Source: Romboutsia ilealis
GTDB lineage: Bacteria; Bacillota; Clostridia; Peptostreptococcales; Peptostreptococcaceae
Direction: 5' to 3'
Length of the DNA: 64,000 nt
NCBI RefSeq assembly: GCF_900015215.1
Contig: NZ_LN555523.1
Coordinates: forward strand, 1,678,381-1,742,380
The translations under genes and the position numbers were made by a program. This document shows, in pieces, positions 54,618-63,976 of this stretch. The notes under the pieces were generated by a model, which worked only from the letters and a program-made list of their open reading frames with translations, did no database searches and was not told where the DNA came from. Every line of letters starts with the position of its first letter. The stretch's first letter is position 1.

Positions 54618-55433
54618 TTATATCTTATCGATTATATCAAAACTATATATAATATGATCAATTACATCTTCATAGATAGGTTCTAAATACTTATCTACCA
54701 TTACTCTCAAGTCATAGACTCCTCTTTTTCCTTTAGATACAAATATATAATCGCAAGTTCCATCTATGCCTTCCCCACATATAAGCTTTCCTTCACAATT
54801 TCCATTATTAAAATTCACAGACTCTATACATCCCATATTATTTGCTACTCTTTCTAAATCTACACAATAAGACATATTTTCTGGTATTTCAATTAAAAAA
54901 ACCTGCATCTTTATATTAAATATAACATCTCCATCAAAACTATCTATAGCTACTGCATCAAAACAATTTTTATTTTTAGGGTCTAATTTAATCCAATCTT
55001 TTGGGATATCTATCGTAAATCCTAAGTCACTTATTTTATTTTCAAACTCCATATTAATCTCTTTATTTAAATTCTTATTTTCTTTATATCTAAGTTCTCT
55101 TAATGGAAGTCCTGCTCTCTTAAATCCATTTTTATACGCTTTCATAAGATACTCTTTAGCTTTAGCTATATCTTTGTCTATTCCTAATCCTTCTTTAAAC
55201 AACCTTCCTAATTCATATTGAGCTTGAGAGTTGTCATTATTGGCACATCTTGTTAAATATATAATTGCATTTTCATAATCTTCATCCTCTAAAAGCTCTA
55301 ATCCTCTATCAAAATCGTTAGTACTATGCCCTTGATTTTTTAATGTTTTTCTAATTATTTCTTGTTGAAACTTAAGTTCTTTTGCTCTTTTCTGTTCATT
55401 AAACATTTCTCTAAATATCTCATTTATAGCCAT
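54618..55433 (-). CDS. Sel1-like repeat protein with unknown C-terminal domain
   Basis: 271 residues. Residues about 40-115 hold two Sel1/TPR-type repeats (DYENAIIYLTRCANNDNSQA and AQYELGRLFKEGLGIDKDIA). The C-terminal 150 residues (about 130-271) are beta-rich, with LGFTIDIPKDWIKLDPK and FDGDVIFNIKMQVFLIEIPE, resembling a PsbP or lipoprotein-like fold. No signal peptide. Sel1 repeats bind proteins. The function is unknown. It is convergent with the ABC-F gene. Confidence 0.82.
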   Translation of the reverse strand: MAINEIFREMFNEQKRAKELKFQQEIIRKTLKNQGHSTNDFDRGLELLEDEDYENAIIYLTRCANNDNSQAQYELGRLFKEGLGIDKDIAKAKEYLMKAYKNGFKRAGLPLRELRYKENKNLNKEINMEFENKISDLGFTIDIPKDWIKLDPKNKNCFDAVAIDSFDGDVIFNIKMQVFLIEIPENMSYCVDLERVANNMGCIESVNFNNGNCEGKLICGEGIDGTCDYIFVSKGKRGVYDLRVMVDKYLEPIYEDVIDHIIYSFDIIDKI

Positions 55434-55575
55434 ATACTCACCCCATAAATGTTTACTTTACACTATTATTTTATTTTTAAATTTAATTTATGTTACGAAA
55501 TACTTTCTATTAAATTCCCCTTAATATTTTAATTACTTACTTTAATCTAAACTTTCAAATAATTTAAATATATAG

Positions 55576-55604
55576 TTGACTTTTATCTAAAGTTAATTTA
55601 ATAT
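55576..55604 (+). promoter_or_regulatory. Promoter of the T-box leader
   Basis: TTGACT (55576-55581) and TAATAT (55599-55604) are 17 bases apart, directly before the T-box leader. Confidence 0.7.
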
Positions 55605-55629
55605 ATTAGAAAAGTTAATATATTAAATT

Positions 55630-55862
55630 CAGTGATAAAGAGAGTAAATTAAGTGGATTTTATAGAGAGCCAAGGATGGTGGAAGCTTGGTAATGAAATT
55701 TAATCGAAGAGAGCTTTTGAGAATGTTACCTGAAACTAAGTATGGTAACAGGCTATCTAGCCTTAACAGATTTGAGTGAATAAATCATATTTATATGTTT
55801 TATTAATTAGAGTGGTAACGCGGATATTTCGTCTCTTGGTTTTTAACCAAGAGACTTTTTTA
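55630..55862 (+). promoter_or_regulatory. T-box leader, probably isoleucine-specific
   Basis: The order of T-box elements is clear: GAGAGTAAATT and AGAGAGCC in stem I, GGATGGTGG, GCTTTTGAG closing the stem, the antiterminator bulge AGAGTGGTAACGCGG (about 55809-55823), then the terminator GTCTCTTGGTTTTTAACCAA with a T-run. The triplet ATC before GAAGAGAG is at the usual specifier place, so tRNA-Ile is the best guess. Uncharged tRNA should raise expression of the YjiH-type transporter downstream. Confidence 0.88.
55828..55862 (+). terminator. T-box terminator hairpin
   Basis: The stem GTCTCTTGGTT/AACCAAGAGAC is followed by TTTTTTA. It competes with the antiterminator formed by the T-box. Confidence 0.9.
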
Positions 55863-55904
55863 TTATAAATTTTTACTAATATTCAACACAAGGGAGGAAT
55901 GTTT

Positions 55905-57287
55905 ATGGAAAAACACATTATGTCAACAAATGAAAACCAAAGTAAGAACTTATTTAAATTTTTAATACCATCATTACTTGGACTATTATTATTTGTAATA
56001 CCACTTCCATATGGTAATTTATTTAAACTTGATGGTTTATCTCCTATTAATATAGGAATCGGATTTTTAGCAGAATTAATAAAAATAATTGCTGCTGACT
56101 ATCTTATTAATATCGCTTTAGTTGTTATACTTGCATCTGCTATATTGTCAGTTATTAGTAAATTCATAAATATAAAAAATGAATTTCTAAATAATATTTT
56201 AAATGTGTCTCCACTATGGCTGACATTTAGACTATTAGGTGCACTATTTATATTTATGACTGTATTTAAAGTCGGACCTGAAATTATACATTCAGAACTT
56301 ACTGGTGAAGTTGTTCTTGGTTTATTACCTAGTTTACTTGCAATATTTTTAGTATCTGGATTTTTATTACCATTAGTTGTTGATTTTGGGCTTATGGATT
56401 TACTTGGAACTTTAATATCTAAGTATATGTATAAGTTATTTAAAGTTCCTGGTCGTGCTGCTATAGATGCAATTTCATCTTGGCTTGGAGATGGGACTTT
56501 AGGAATCATGATTACTGATACCCAATATAAACAAGGTTTTTATACAGCTAAAGAAGCATGTATAATTTCGGTTTGTTTCTCTTTAGTTTCTCTACCGTTC
56601 TCAACAGTTATAGCGGATCAACTAGGATTTATGACAATGTTTGTTCCATTTTATTTAACAGTATGTCTTGCATCATTAGTTTGTGCTTTAATTATGCCTC
56701 GTATATATCCGTTAAATAAATTTAAAGATTCTACATATAACAATGTTGAACATTTAAAAGAAGAATTAGTTCCATCAGGAACTAACCTATTTAGCTTTGG
56801 TCTAAAAAAGGCAATAAATAGAGCTTCTACTGCTCCATCTTTTAAAGATATTATGATAAATGGATGCAAAACTGTAATAGATATGTATTTAGCACTTTTA
56901 CCACTTGTTATGGCTTGGGGTACCCTAGCTTTAATAGTTGCAGAATTTACTCCATTTTTCAATATTATATCGATACCAGTAGTATTTATACTTAAATTAT
57001 TAGGAATACCTAATGCAACAGCCGCTGCTCCTGCTGTATTGGTAGGATTTACAGATATGTTTTTACCATCAATAATGGTATCTGGAAATGAAATAAGCCA
57101 AATAACACAATTTATAATAGGTACATTGTCTATAACTCAATTAATATACTTAACTGAGACTGGAGCAGTTATATTAAAATCAGATATTCCACTTAAATTA
57201 AAAGACTTATTTATATTATTTATAGTGCGTACATTAATATCACTACCTGTAATAACAATTGTTGCAAAATTAATATTTAGCCTATAA
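55905..57287 (+). CDS. YjiH family membrane transporter (nucleoside-recognition Gate domain)
   Basis: 460 residues from ATG 55905, seven bases after GGAGG. ATG 55899 is too close. It has about 11 membrane helices. YjiH-type segments are ISSWLGDGTLGIMITDTQYK (about 194-213), and near the end PAVLVGFTDMFLPSIMVSG and LTETGAVILKSDIPLK. Proteins of this family are predicted transporters with no proven substrate. The T-box ahead suggests transport of an amino acid, isoleucine if the specifier is read correctly. The isochorismatase-fold gene downstream may be linked. Confidence 0.88.
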   Translation: MEKHIMSTNENQSKNLFKFLIPSLLGLLLFVIPLPYGNLFKLDGLSPINIGIGFLAELIKIIAADYLINIALVVILASAILSVISKFINIKNEFLNNILNVSPLWLTFRLLGALFIFMTVFKVGPEIIHSELTGEVVLGLLPSLLAIFLVSGFLLPLVVDFGLMDLLGTLISKYMYKLFKVPGRAAIDAISSWLGDGTLGIMITDTQYKQGFYTAKEACIISVCFSLVSLPFSTVIADQLGFMTMFVPFYLTVCLASLVCALIMPRIYPLNKFKDSTYNNVEHLKEELVPSGTNLFSFGLKKAINRASTAPSFKDIMINGCKTVIDMYLALLPLVMAWGTLALIVAEFTPFFNIISIPVVFILKLLGIPNATAAAPAVLVGFTDMFLPSIMVSGNEISQITQFIIGTLSITQLIYLTETGAVILKSDIPLKLKDLFILFIVRTLISLPVITIVAKLIFSL

Positions 57288-57289
57288 TT

Positions 57290-57327
57290 AAGAAGTTATT
57301 TCTATATATATATAGAAATAACTTCTT
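57290..57327 (+). terminator. Perfect 38-base palindrome after the YjiH gene
   Basis: Arms 57290-57308 and 57309-57327 (AAGAAGTTATTTCTATATA and complement) are exact with no spacer. The tail CTGTCTTT is only weakly T-rich. Confidence 0.75.
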
Positions 57328-57406
57328 CTGTCTTTACAGAAGTATTGACTTTATAAATTTTATTATGTAAAATTTTAAATAAAATATGTATTGGGAGTGT
57401 TTATAG

Positions 57407-58042
57407 ATGAATAATTTGCTAAATGAATTAAATTCTTTAAAAAATAACTTAGATAATTTACCTACAATAAATTTATCTGATTTAAATTTAAATAATACAG
57501 ATTTATTTATAGTTGATATTAATAATGGATTTGCAAAAGGGGGAGCTCTTTATTCTCCTAGAATAGAAAGTCTTATAAATCCTATCGTTAAATTTACAAA
57601 ATCGGTATCAAAAGACATAAGAAGTATAATAGCTTTTACAGATTACCATACAAAAGAATCTATAGAACTTTTAAGTTATCCCGCTCATTGTATTGAAGAT
57701 ACCATTGAGTGTGAAATAGTTGATGAACTTAAATCTATAGATAATATAAAAATTGTTAAGAAAAATTCAACTAATGGTTTTTTTGCATTAGATAATTTAA
57801 ATTTTGATAATACAGATAATATAATTATCATCGGAGATTGTACTGATATATGCATATATCAATTAGCTATAACTCTGAAATCTTACTTTAATCAAAACAA
57901 TATAAATAAACATATTATCGTTCCAGTAAACTTAGTCGATACATACAATATAGATAATGTTCATCCTGCTGAATTATTAAATATAGTATTTTTAAATAGT
58001 ATGATACAAAATGGAATTGAAGTTGTTAAAGAAATAAAATAA
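57407..58042 (+). CDS. Isochorismatase-fold cysteine hydrolase
   Basis: 211 residues. The cysteine hydrolase triad seems present: Asp in LFIVDINNGFAKGG (about 36), a Lys in the central strand region, and Cys in IIGDCTDICIYQLAI (about 148). The layout matches nicotinamidase/isochorismatase relatives, and SPRIESLINPIVKFT is a typical start helix. Substrate could be nicotinamide or another amide. It follows the YjiH gene by 120 bases and a palindrome, so it may be read from its own promoter. TTGGGAG precedes the ATG. Confidence 0.86.
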   Translation: MNNLLNELNSLKNNLDNLPTINLSDLNLNNTDLFIVDINNGFAKGGALYSPRIESLINPIVKFTKSVSKDIRSIIAFTDYHTKESIELLSYPAHCIEDTIECEIVDELKSIDNIKIVKKNSTNGFFALDNLNFDNTDNIIIIGDCTDICIYQLAITLKSYFNQNNINKHIIVPVNLVDTYNIDNVHPAELLNIVFLNSMIQNGIEVVKEIK

Positions 58043-58045
58043 TAA

Positions 58046-58083
58046 AAAAATCCATCTCAGATGCTATCATGAGATGGATTTTT
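58046..58083. terminator. Bidirectional terminator after the isochorismatase-fold gene
   Basis: The stem AAAAATCCATCTCA/TGAGATGGATTTTT lies between convergent genes. Confidence 0.92.
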
Positions 58084-58085
58084 CA

Positions 58086-58676
58086 TTAATAATCATATCC
58101 TGTGTAATTTTCACATAATACTACTTTTATTTTTTTATTAAACATATTTTTATATGCTAATAAAAATTCATTAAGTTCTGCATCCATAAGATTTATTTTC
58201 TTACTACTAAGAAGCATAATCTTCTCTTGGTCTATAACTATTTCAATATCATTTACATCATTTTTTATATAAGTAGTTATACAACTTTTAGGAGTTATTT
58301 TACTTCCATACTTTTCATAAAATCCTGCACTTTTTTTAATAGATTCTAAGTTTTCACTACTTATATTATTTAAATCTATATTATTAATTCCTGCAATTGA
58401 AGGGTCTATTCCAAAACTTTTAAGTTGCTTTTCTACTTCCTCAGAATCCATCCCATATCTTTCCATGAATTTTTTTTGTATATTCATAAATTTCTCTTGA
58501 GATATATTATTATCTTTCATGTAATCAAAAATTTTTCTCGAAAATTCAGCCATAGTCATACTTCCATCCATGACAGAGAAGTATAAATTATATATATATT
58601 GTTCAAACTTATCAACATCTGAATCTTTTACTTTATTTTTTAAATCATTAAAATCAATTATTCTATCGTCAGACAT
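58086..58676 (-). CDS. Conserved clostridial protein, DUF3867-like
   Basis: 196 residues, soluble, acidic and mostly helical. The start DDRIIDFNDLKNKVKDSDVD and the segment SMTMAEFSRKIFDYMKDNNI match my memory of the DUF3867 family found in Clostridia. This was not verified. The C-terminal third is beta-rich (VNDIEIVIDQEKIMLLSSKK). No catalytic motif is visible. AGGAGG lies before the ATG. Confidence 0.7.
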   Translation of the reverse strand: MSDDRIIDFNDLKNKVKDSDVDKFEQYIYNLYFSVMDGSMTMAEFSRKIFDYMKDNNISQEKFMNIQKKFMERYGMDSEEVEKQLKSFGIDPSIAGINNIDLNNISSENLESIKKSAGFYEKYGSKITPKSCITTYIKNDVNDIEIVIDQEKIMLLSSKKINLMDAELNEFLLAYKNMFNKKIKVVLCENYTGYDY

Positions 58677-58913
58677 GTTTTATTCCTCCTAGCTAAAATT
58701 CTACTTATTTAAAATTATATCATACTTGTATTAATTAGATTTATATATTTTTATAATAATACTATTATTTACTCTATTATTTTTTATATTTCTTAATTTA
58801 GTTATGTCTTTATGCTAAAATTTTATATTTTAATGACTAAATTTAACTAAATATATAGATTATTAACTATATATATAATATAATTATACATATACTTTTG
58901 GAGGTTTATAGAC

Positions 58914-59261
58914 ATGGAAATTAAAAGATTTGAAACTACAGAGAGAATGAGTAAGGTTGTTCTTCATAACAATACATTATATTTATGTGGACAAACTCAT
59001 GATGAAGGTGCTGTTAAAGAACAAACAGCCGCTATCTTATCTAAAATAGAAAATTTATTAAATCAATATGGTTCTGATAAAAACCATATATTATCAGCTA
59101 CTATATACTTAAAAGATATCGATGCAGATTTTAAAGATATGAATTCAGTTTGGGATGCTTGGGTTGAAGGAGGATTTGCCCCTGCTAGAGCATGTGTTGA
59201 AGCTAAAATGGCTAGAGAATGTTTATTAGTTGAAATAAGCATCATTGCAGCAGTTAAATAG
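58914..59261 (+). CDS. RidA/YjgF family protein
   Basis: 115 residues, the size of RidA family members. The N-terminal KVVLHNNTLYLCGQTHDEG and the end FAPARACVEAKMARECLLVEI carry the family's Arg in PARACVEA and the last Glu. These residues place an imine or enamine in canonical RidA deaminases. This member is of a divergent subfamily (Cys and Gln in the cavity), so the exact substrate is unclear. A single-gene unit, with TTGGAGG before the ATG. Confidence 0.9.
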   Translation: MEIKRFETTERMSKVVLHNNTLYLCGQTHDEGAVKEQTAAILSKIENLLNQYGSDKNHILSATIYLKDIDADFKDMNSVWDAWVEGGFAPARACVEAKMARECLLVEISIIAAVK

Positions 59262-59264
59262 TAC

Positions 59265-59310
59265 TACTAAAATAGTAAGATATTTTTATCTTACTATTTT
59301 AGTATATTTT
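59265..59310 (+). terminator. Terminator of the RidA-family gene
   Basis: A 16-base perfect stem (TACTAAAATAGTAAGA at 59265-59280 with 59289-59304) is followed by TATTTTATT. Confidence 0.9.
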
Positions 59311-59491
59311 ATTGTGCGATTTATTTATTTTTTTATAATTTTATGATAAAATAATTAATATATTTTGATTTGATTAAATATAAATGTTAATATAAAACTT
59401 GTACATAATAAGTAATAGATACAAAGATTCTTTTAATTTTAATCAAAATAACGATAATGAATAAGTAATTATCAAGATTAGGAGGAACAAT

Positions 59492-59947
59492 ATGGGATTC
59501 ACAAACAAATTTGCAGAATCTTTCGCTAGATCAAAAACAATGACTGGTCCAGAGAGAAAAGCTAATGAAATAATGGGAAAATTACTTTTAAAGAAAGCTA
59601 TAGTTCCTATTATTTTAATGGTTGTTGTATTAATAGCTGGAATAATCACTAAAACATCAGGTTGGATTACATTAGTAGTAAATATATTAATAGCTATTGG
59701 AACTTATTTCTACATAAAAAATAGTAGTAAAAAATACCAAAACTTTAAGCCTTATGTAGGTAACTTAATCAATCTTGAGAAAAAAGGTAAAAATGAATAC
59801 ATTGCTATAATAAAACAAGGAAAACTTCCTGTTAAATTACAAATAGCTTATGGTGGAGAAGATTTCGAAAACCTTAAGAAAAATCAAATGGTTCAAATTA
59901 GTTACAACCCAGATGCTAAAATAGCTATATTAATTAACAAACAATAA
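59492..59947 (+). CDS. Membrane protein of unknown function
   Basis: 151 residues. A soluble N-terminal part (about 1-33, FAESFARSKTMTGPERKAN) precedes two membrane helices (about 34-73). A soluble C-terminal domain follows (about 85-151) with strands such as AIIKQGKLPVKLQIAYGGED and QMVQISYNPDAKIAILI. No family is recognised. TTAGGAGG lies before the ATG. The terminator follows at once. Confidence 0.78.
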   Translation: MGFTNKFAESFARSKTMTGPERKANEIMGKLLLKKAIVPIILMVVVLIAGIITKTSGWITLVVNILIAIGTYFYIKNSSKKYQNFKPYVGNLINLEKKGKNEYIAIIKQGKLPVKLQIAYGGEDFENLKKNQMVQISYNPDAKIAILINKQ

Positions 59948-59975
59948 ACTTCTACTTAAAAGTAGAAGTTTTTTT
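59945..59975. terminator. Terminator between convergent genes
   Basis: The stem AAACTTCTACTT/AAGTAGAAGTTT has a two-base loop and is followed by a T-run. Confidence 0.9.
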
Positions 59976-60231
59976 ATTTATTAAGAACATATTTTTTATA
60001 AATTTTTAGAGCCTTAGCAAGCTGATCTGGACAAGATGTTCTTCTGTTTTTACAAGGTATATCCTCAAACTCTTTAATTATTTCATCTATCGATTTTCCT
60101 TCTATTAAATGTTTTATACCAATTAAATTACCGCTACACCCACCTTCAAATATAACATCTTTTAATATCTCACCTTCTATGTCCATTAAAATAGACTTTG
60201 AACATACACCTTTTGTATAATATCTGTACAT
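59974..60231 (-). CDS. TSCPD domain protein (TIGR03905 family)
   Basis: 85 residues from ATG 60231. An in-frame GTG at 60246 lies too close to the window's only GAGG. It is named for the motif RTSCPDQLAKAL near the C-terminus. The segment VCSKSILMDIEGEILKDVIF precedes EGGCSGNLIGI, with cysteines likely to bind a metal. The domain also occurs at the end of B12-dependent ribonucleotide reductases. The stand-alone form has no known function. Confidence 0.88.
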   Translation of the reverse strand: MYRYYTKGVCSKSILMDIEGEILKDVIFEGGCSGNLIGIKHLIEGKSIDEIIKEFEDIPCKNRRTSCPDQLAKALKIYKKYVLNK

Positions 60232-60400
60232 ATCCTCTACCCTCACATCATTATTTTAATTTAAAATGTATTACTACTAATTATTTTCGTATATAATAAT
60301 ATATATTATATAAAATATTTAATATTTCATATTTGATAAATTTTAATATTGTATACTATAAAATTTATTATCTAATAAAACTATGAAAGGATATATTATA

Positions 60401-60811
60401 ATGATAAATACTAAGTTCATAGATAACTATTTTAAGTTTTTATTTCTCTCTTTCTGGCCAATAATTGGGTATGAATTAATTTTTGTTTCTGATCCATTTA
60501 TAAAATTTATTTTAGTAACATTATATTGTATTGTAACTTTAATTTACATAGCACTTATCATATTTTTTAAGGATAATAATATAAAATCTATAACTATATA
60601 TTATAGAATAAGTACTCTAACTGCATTTATTTTTACATTATTTAGCTTATTACTATTTCCTACTAGTCTATTCTTTCTAGCATTGAAAGTGATTTTTGTA
60701 TTTATATATCTGTATTTATCATATATTAAGCTATTTAAATACAAAATAGAAGAAGGCCTTGTAGGAATACTCGCATCCTTGTTACTTTTAGTTATAATAT
60801 TTAGATATTAA
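60401..60811 (+). CDS. Small membrane protein of unknown function
   Basis: 136 residues from ATG 60401, nine bases after AAAGGA. An upstream ATG at 60383 overlaps that site. There are four hydrophobic helices (about 10-28, 32-55, 67-105 as two, and 115-134) with short loops and a few Lys. No recognisable family. It precedes the parvulin gene by 100 bases. Confidence 0.65.
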   Translation: MINTKFIDNYFKFLFLSFWPIIGYELIFVSDPFIKFILVTLYCIVTLIYIALIIFFKDNNIKSITIYYRISTLTAFIFTLFSLLLFPTSLFFLALKVIFVFIYLYLSYIKLFKYKIEEGLVGILASLLLLVIIFRY

Positions 60812-60911
60812 TACATAACTTTTAGTTTAGTGGAAATATTAGACATATATGCTTTTTTCTGATATTATTTATATTAAAATATAATATTAATAAACTAAAG
60901 GAGTTACTATT

Positions 60912-61667
60912 ATGGAAAAAAAAGTTTTAGCTACAGTTGGAGAAAAAGAAATAACTAATTTAGACGTTGAAAGTGCTTTAAAAAGCTTAGATCCATATCA
61001 AGCTATGCATTTTCAAACTGAAGAAGGTAAAAAACATCTATTAGAAGATTTAGTTAATCAAGAATTATTCTATATGCAAGCTAAAGAAGATCAACTACAT
61101 AATGATGAAGATTTCAAAGCTGAAATGAAAAAAATTGAAGAAAATATGTTAAAGCAATACGCTATAAACAAAGTTTTATCTAATGTTACATTAACTGAAG
61201 AAGAAAAGAAAGCTTTCTTTGAAGCTAATAAGGCTAAATTTAACAAGCCTGAATCAGCATCTGCTAAGCACATATTAGTAGATTCAGAAGAATTAGCTAA
61301 TGATATATTAAATAAAATAAATAACAATGAAATGACTTTTGAAGCTGCTGCATCAGCTCACTCTACTTGCCCATCTAAAGATGCTGGTGGAGATTTAGGT
61401 ACTTTCACTAGAGGTCAAATGGTTCCAGAATTTGAAGAAGCTGTATTCAATATGAAAAACGGTGAAGTATCTGGACCTGTTAAAACTCAATTCGGATATC
61501 ACTTAATAAAATTAGAAAATATACAAGCTGGTGGAGAATCTGAATACGAAGAAGTTAAAAACGAAATAGAAAAAAGTTTAATGTATCAAAAGCAAAGTGA
61601 AGCTTATAGTAAAGAGTTAAATAACTTAAAATCTAAATACAACGATACTGTTAAATACCATGATTAA
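60912..61667 (+). CDS. Cytoplasmic parvulin-type peptidyl-prolyl isomerase
   Basis: 251 residues without a signal peptide, unlike PrsA. A SurA-N-like helical part (about 1-105) precedes the parvulin domain (about 110-205). That domain has SAKHILVDSEELANDIL, the catalytic loop CPSKDAGGDLGTFTRGQMVPEFEEA and GPVKTQFGYHLIKLE. The protein is probably a cytoplasmic folding factor. AAAGGAG precedes the ATG. Codon use is GC-richer than neighbours, suggesting good expression. Confidence 0.93.
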   Translation: MEKKVLATVGEKEITNLDVESALKSLDPYQAMHFQTEEGKKHLLEDLVNQELFYMQAKEDQLHNDEDFKAEMKKIEENMLKQYAINKVLSNVTLTEEEKKAFFEANKAKFNKPESASAKHILVDSEELANDILNKINNNEMTFEAAASAHSTCPSKDAGGDLGTFTRGQMVPEFEEAVFNMKNGEVSGPVKTQFGYHLIKLENIQAGGESEYEEVKNEIEKSLMYQKQSEAYSKELNNLKSKYNDTVKYHD

Positions 61668-61670
61668 TAA

Positions 61671-61704
61671 TAAAAGCCTAGTTATATAACTAGGCTTTTA
61701 TTTT
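61671..61704. terminator. Terminator between parvulin and CBS genes
   Basis: The 30-base perfect palindrome TAAAAGCCTAGTTATATAAC... (61671-61700) is followed by TTTTA. It serves convergent genes. Confidence 0.92.
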
Positions 61705-62094
61705 ATCGTAACAATATTCAATAATATCTCTTCTTTTAATTATACCTATAAATGTATCTTTATCATCTACAACTGGAACAAAATTTTGATTCATAGACTT
61801 TGATATTAAGTCTTCTATATTAGCATCTATAGACACAGGCCTATTATCTTTTCTTCTCTTAACATCTGTTATTGGGACATCTTCTATAGATTTTAAATCT
61901 AGAGAAAATTCATTTTTTAAAGTCCATAGTAAGTCCCCTTCAGTAATTGTCCCAACATACTTCCCATCTTTGTTTATAATTGGAATAGATGAATATCTAT
62001 GATACTCCATCTTCTCTAAAGCTTGCCTCATTGTGTAGTCTTCGTATATGTATGCCACTTCACTTTTTGGTGTTAAAAAAAATAATATATTCAC
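61690..62094 (-). CDS. Two-CBS-domain protein
   Basis: 134 residues from a GTG at 62094, eight bases after GGAGG. The longer upstream frame to 62163 lacks a site. CBS 1 (about 14-70) has YTMRQALEKMEYHRYSSIPI and GTITEGDLLWTL. CBS 2 (about 80-132) has DANIEDLISKSMNQNFVPVV and IGIIKRRDIIEY. Such pairs bind adenine nucleotides and sense energy status. No effector domain is attached. Confidence 0.88.
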   Translation of the reverse strand: MNILFFLTPKSEVAYIYEDYTMRQALEKMEYHRYSSIPIINKDGKYVGTITEGDLLWTLKNEFSLDLKSIEDVPITDVKRRKDNRPVSIDANIEDLISKSMNQNFVPVVDDKDTFIGIIKRRDIIEYCYDKIKA

Positions 62095-62242
62095 TATTTG
62101 TACCTCCATATACTCATATATAATATATGCTAATTGAATTTTTAATCCATATGGTATATTCAAATATCTTTTCTAACTTAATTTTAACATATTTAGTGCT
62201 ATTTTTAAATTTAAATATATTTAAATAAAAATTTACTCAAAT

Positions 62243-62266
62243 TAAAAAAGCCGCTTATAGGCGGCT
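62243..62266 (-). terminator. Terminator of the cold shock gene
   Basis: The leftward stem AGCCGC/GCGGCT is GC-rich for this genome and is followed by TTTTTTAAT. Confidence 0.88.
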
Positions 62267-62311
62267 GTGTTTCACATATTACTAGAATTACTAATATATA
62301 TGAACTTTAGA

Positions 62312-62512
62312 TTATAATCTAACTACGTTAGCAGCTTGAGGACCTTTAGCTCCTTCAACTACGTCGAATTGAACTGATTGTCCTTCTTCTAAAGACTTGT
62401 ATCCTTCACCAGTTATAGCTGAGAAATGTACGAAAACATCTCCTTCACCTTCTACAGATATAAATCCAAATCCTTTTTCGTTGTTAAACCATTTAACTAC
62501 ACCAGTTTTCAT
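62312..62512 (-). CDS. csp: Cold shock protein CspA/CspB family
   Basis: 66 residues, the typical length. RNA-binding motifs RNP1 (KGFGFISV) and RNP2 (VFVHFSAI) are intact. It binds single-stranded RNA and DNA and melts mRNA structure. Codon use is GC-rich relative to neighbours, as for a highly expressed gene. AGGAGG sits before the ATG. The 5' leader before it (about 62513-62640) is AT-rich, and its structure was not assessed. Confidence 0.96.
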   Translation of the reverse strand: MKTGVVKWFNNEKGFGFISVEGEGDVFVHFSAITGEGYKSLEEGQSVQFDVVEGAKGPQAANVVRL

Positions 62513-62632
62513 TGATAAATCCTCCTAAAAAAAACACAATTATTTAGCTACAAATATTGTAACCTTATTACTACTTTATCATACATATATATCTTTGTCA
62601 AATATTAATTAATTTATAACATATATTGAGAT

Positions 62633-63778
62633 TTAGTAATGAACTCTTATTAAGTGGAACCTTATAGCTTTATTACTCCAACCTAAATCCCATGGTACTA
62701 GTAGTCTATCCGTATTATGGCAAGTTACTAAAGGATATCCTTTAGAGTCTACTCCTGTTACAGTAGATACATGAGTTATCCTTCCACCCTTTTCATATGC
62801 CACAAAATCCCCTGGTCTTAAATTATAAGATTCTTTGTATGTCTCTTCATATGAACCTTTACTAATTAAACTACCTCTACCACTATTTAATATATAGTTT
62901 TTAAATCCTTGTGCATTCACCCAAGCCTTCGTTCCATTACGGTTATCATAATTCCATATAGAATTTTTCTTAAATCTTCCACTCTCATACATTATTTGAG
63001 ATGCAAAGTTTGCACAATCGCCTCCGTCTGGATTAAAATTTTTATACTCTTTGTTAAACTTAAATTCATATTCATCTTCAGTTGAAACTCCGCAATATCT
63101 ATGAGCATAATCTATAGCCTTTTCTTGTTCTTGTGTCAACTGAATATCAGGTTTTTGCTGAGATAATATATAGCTTCTTATATCATCAGATTTAATATTT
63201 TCTAAATTTAAAGAATCTGCAAATGGATCTGTATACCATTCTTTAGTTATGATATATTGATTATCTTTTATTTTTACATTTAAATAATGTTCTGTACCGA
63301 TTCTAAATATATTTTTTACATCTTTTTCATTTTCATAAGAATAGCTATAATCTGTAGCAACGTTACATATTATTCCATATAAATCATCTTCTTTTTCTTT
63401 TACTTTTCTTATTTTTACTTCAGTCTTTATTTCGTTAAAAGTTACCCCTTGCTTACTAGACCAATTTTTTAAATATTTCATTTTTTCTACTTCATGTTCA
63501 TAGGCCCAAAGCCCTGTCCTTTTCTCAATATCATAAAGTTCCTTTAATATTTCTTCATTTTGTTCTAATATTGCTTTATTTCTATAATCAAATAGATTCT
63601 CTAAAAGAAGTTGATATTGCTGTTTCATTTGATCATCTTCATCTATCTTTATAGCTTCTATTTCACTTCCTCTTGAATTTAATTTTGATACCACTAAACC
63701 CAAACCTAAAAATAAAATTAAACATAAAGACATAACTATAATTTTAATGTATTTATTGTTAGATTTAAACCTACTCAA
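62633..63778 (-). CDS. Secreted amidase-domain protein (Amidase_6 type)
   Basis: 381 residues from a TTG at 63778, eight bases after AGGAGGTG. A signal anchor (about 11-30, IIVMSLCLILFLGLGLVVSK) precedes a helical and beta region (about 35-215). The C-terminal amidase domain (about 225-381) has KAIDYAHRYCGV, then NPDGGDCANFASQIMYESG with the likely catalytic Cys, and GRITHVSTVTGVDSKGYPLV with the catalytic His region. The domain resembles NlpC/P60-like amidases and may cleave cell-wall peptides. It is a single gene facing the right-edge gene. Confidence 0.85.
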   Translation of the reverse strand: MSRFKSNNKYIKIIVMSLCLILFLGLGLVVSKLNSRGSEIEAIKIDEDDQMKQQYQLLLENLFDYRNKAILEQNEEILKELYDIEKRTGLWAYEHEVEKMKYLKNWSSKQGVTFNEIKTEVKIRKVKEKEDDLYGIICNVATDYSYSYENEKDVKNIFRIGTEHYLNVKIKDNQYIITKEWYTDPFADSLNLENIKSDDIRSYILSQQKPDIQLTQEQEKAIDYAHRYCGVSTEDEYEFKFNKEYKNFNPDGGDCANFASQIMYESGRFKKNSIWNYDNRNGTKAWVNAQGFKNYILNSGRGSLISKGSYEETYKESYNLRPGDFVAYEKGGRITHVSTVTGVDSKGYPLVTCHNTDRLLVPWDLGWSNKAIRFHLIRVHY

Positions 63779-63976
63779 AATCACACCTCCTGATAAATAG
63801 TGCATCTATTGCCTATTATAAATTCTTTTTTATTTTCTATTATTATGTCCAAATAAATTTATAAAATAAATAACTATTTTTCATTTAGTTTATATTTTTT
63901 ACATATATATTGTATAATTATATATATACATAAATTACATATAATTTCTTTAGAATTTACGGAGGTGCTATATAAT

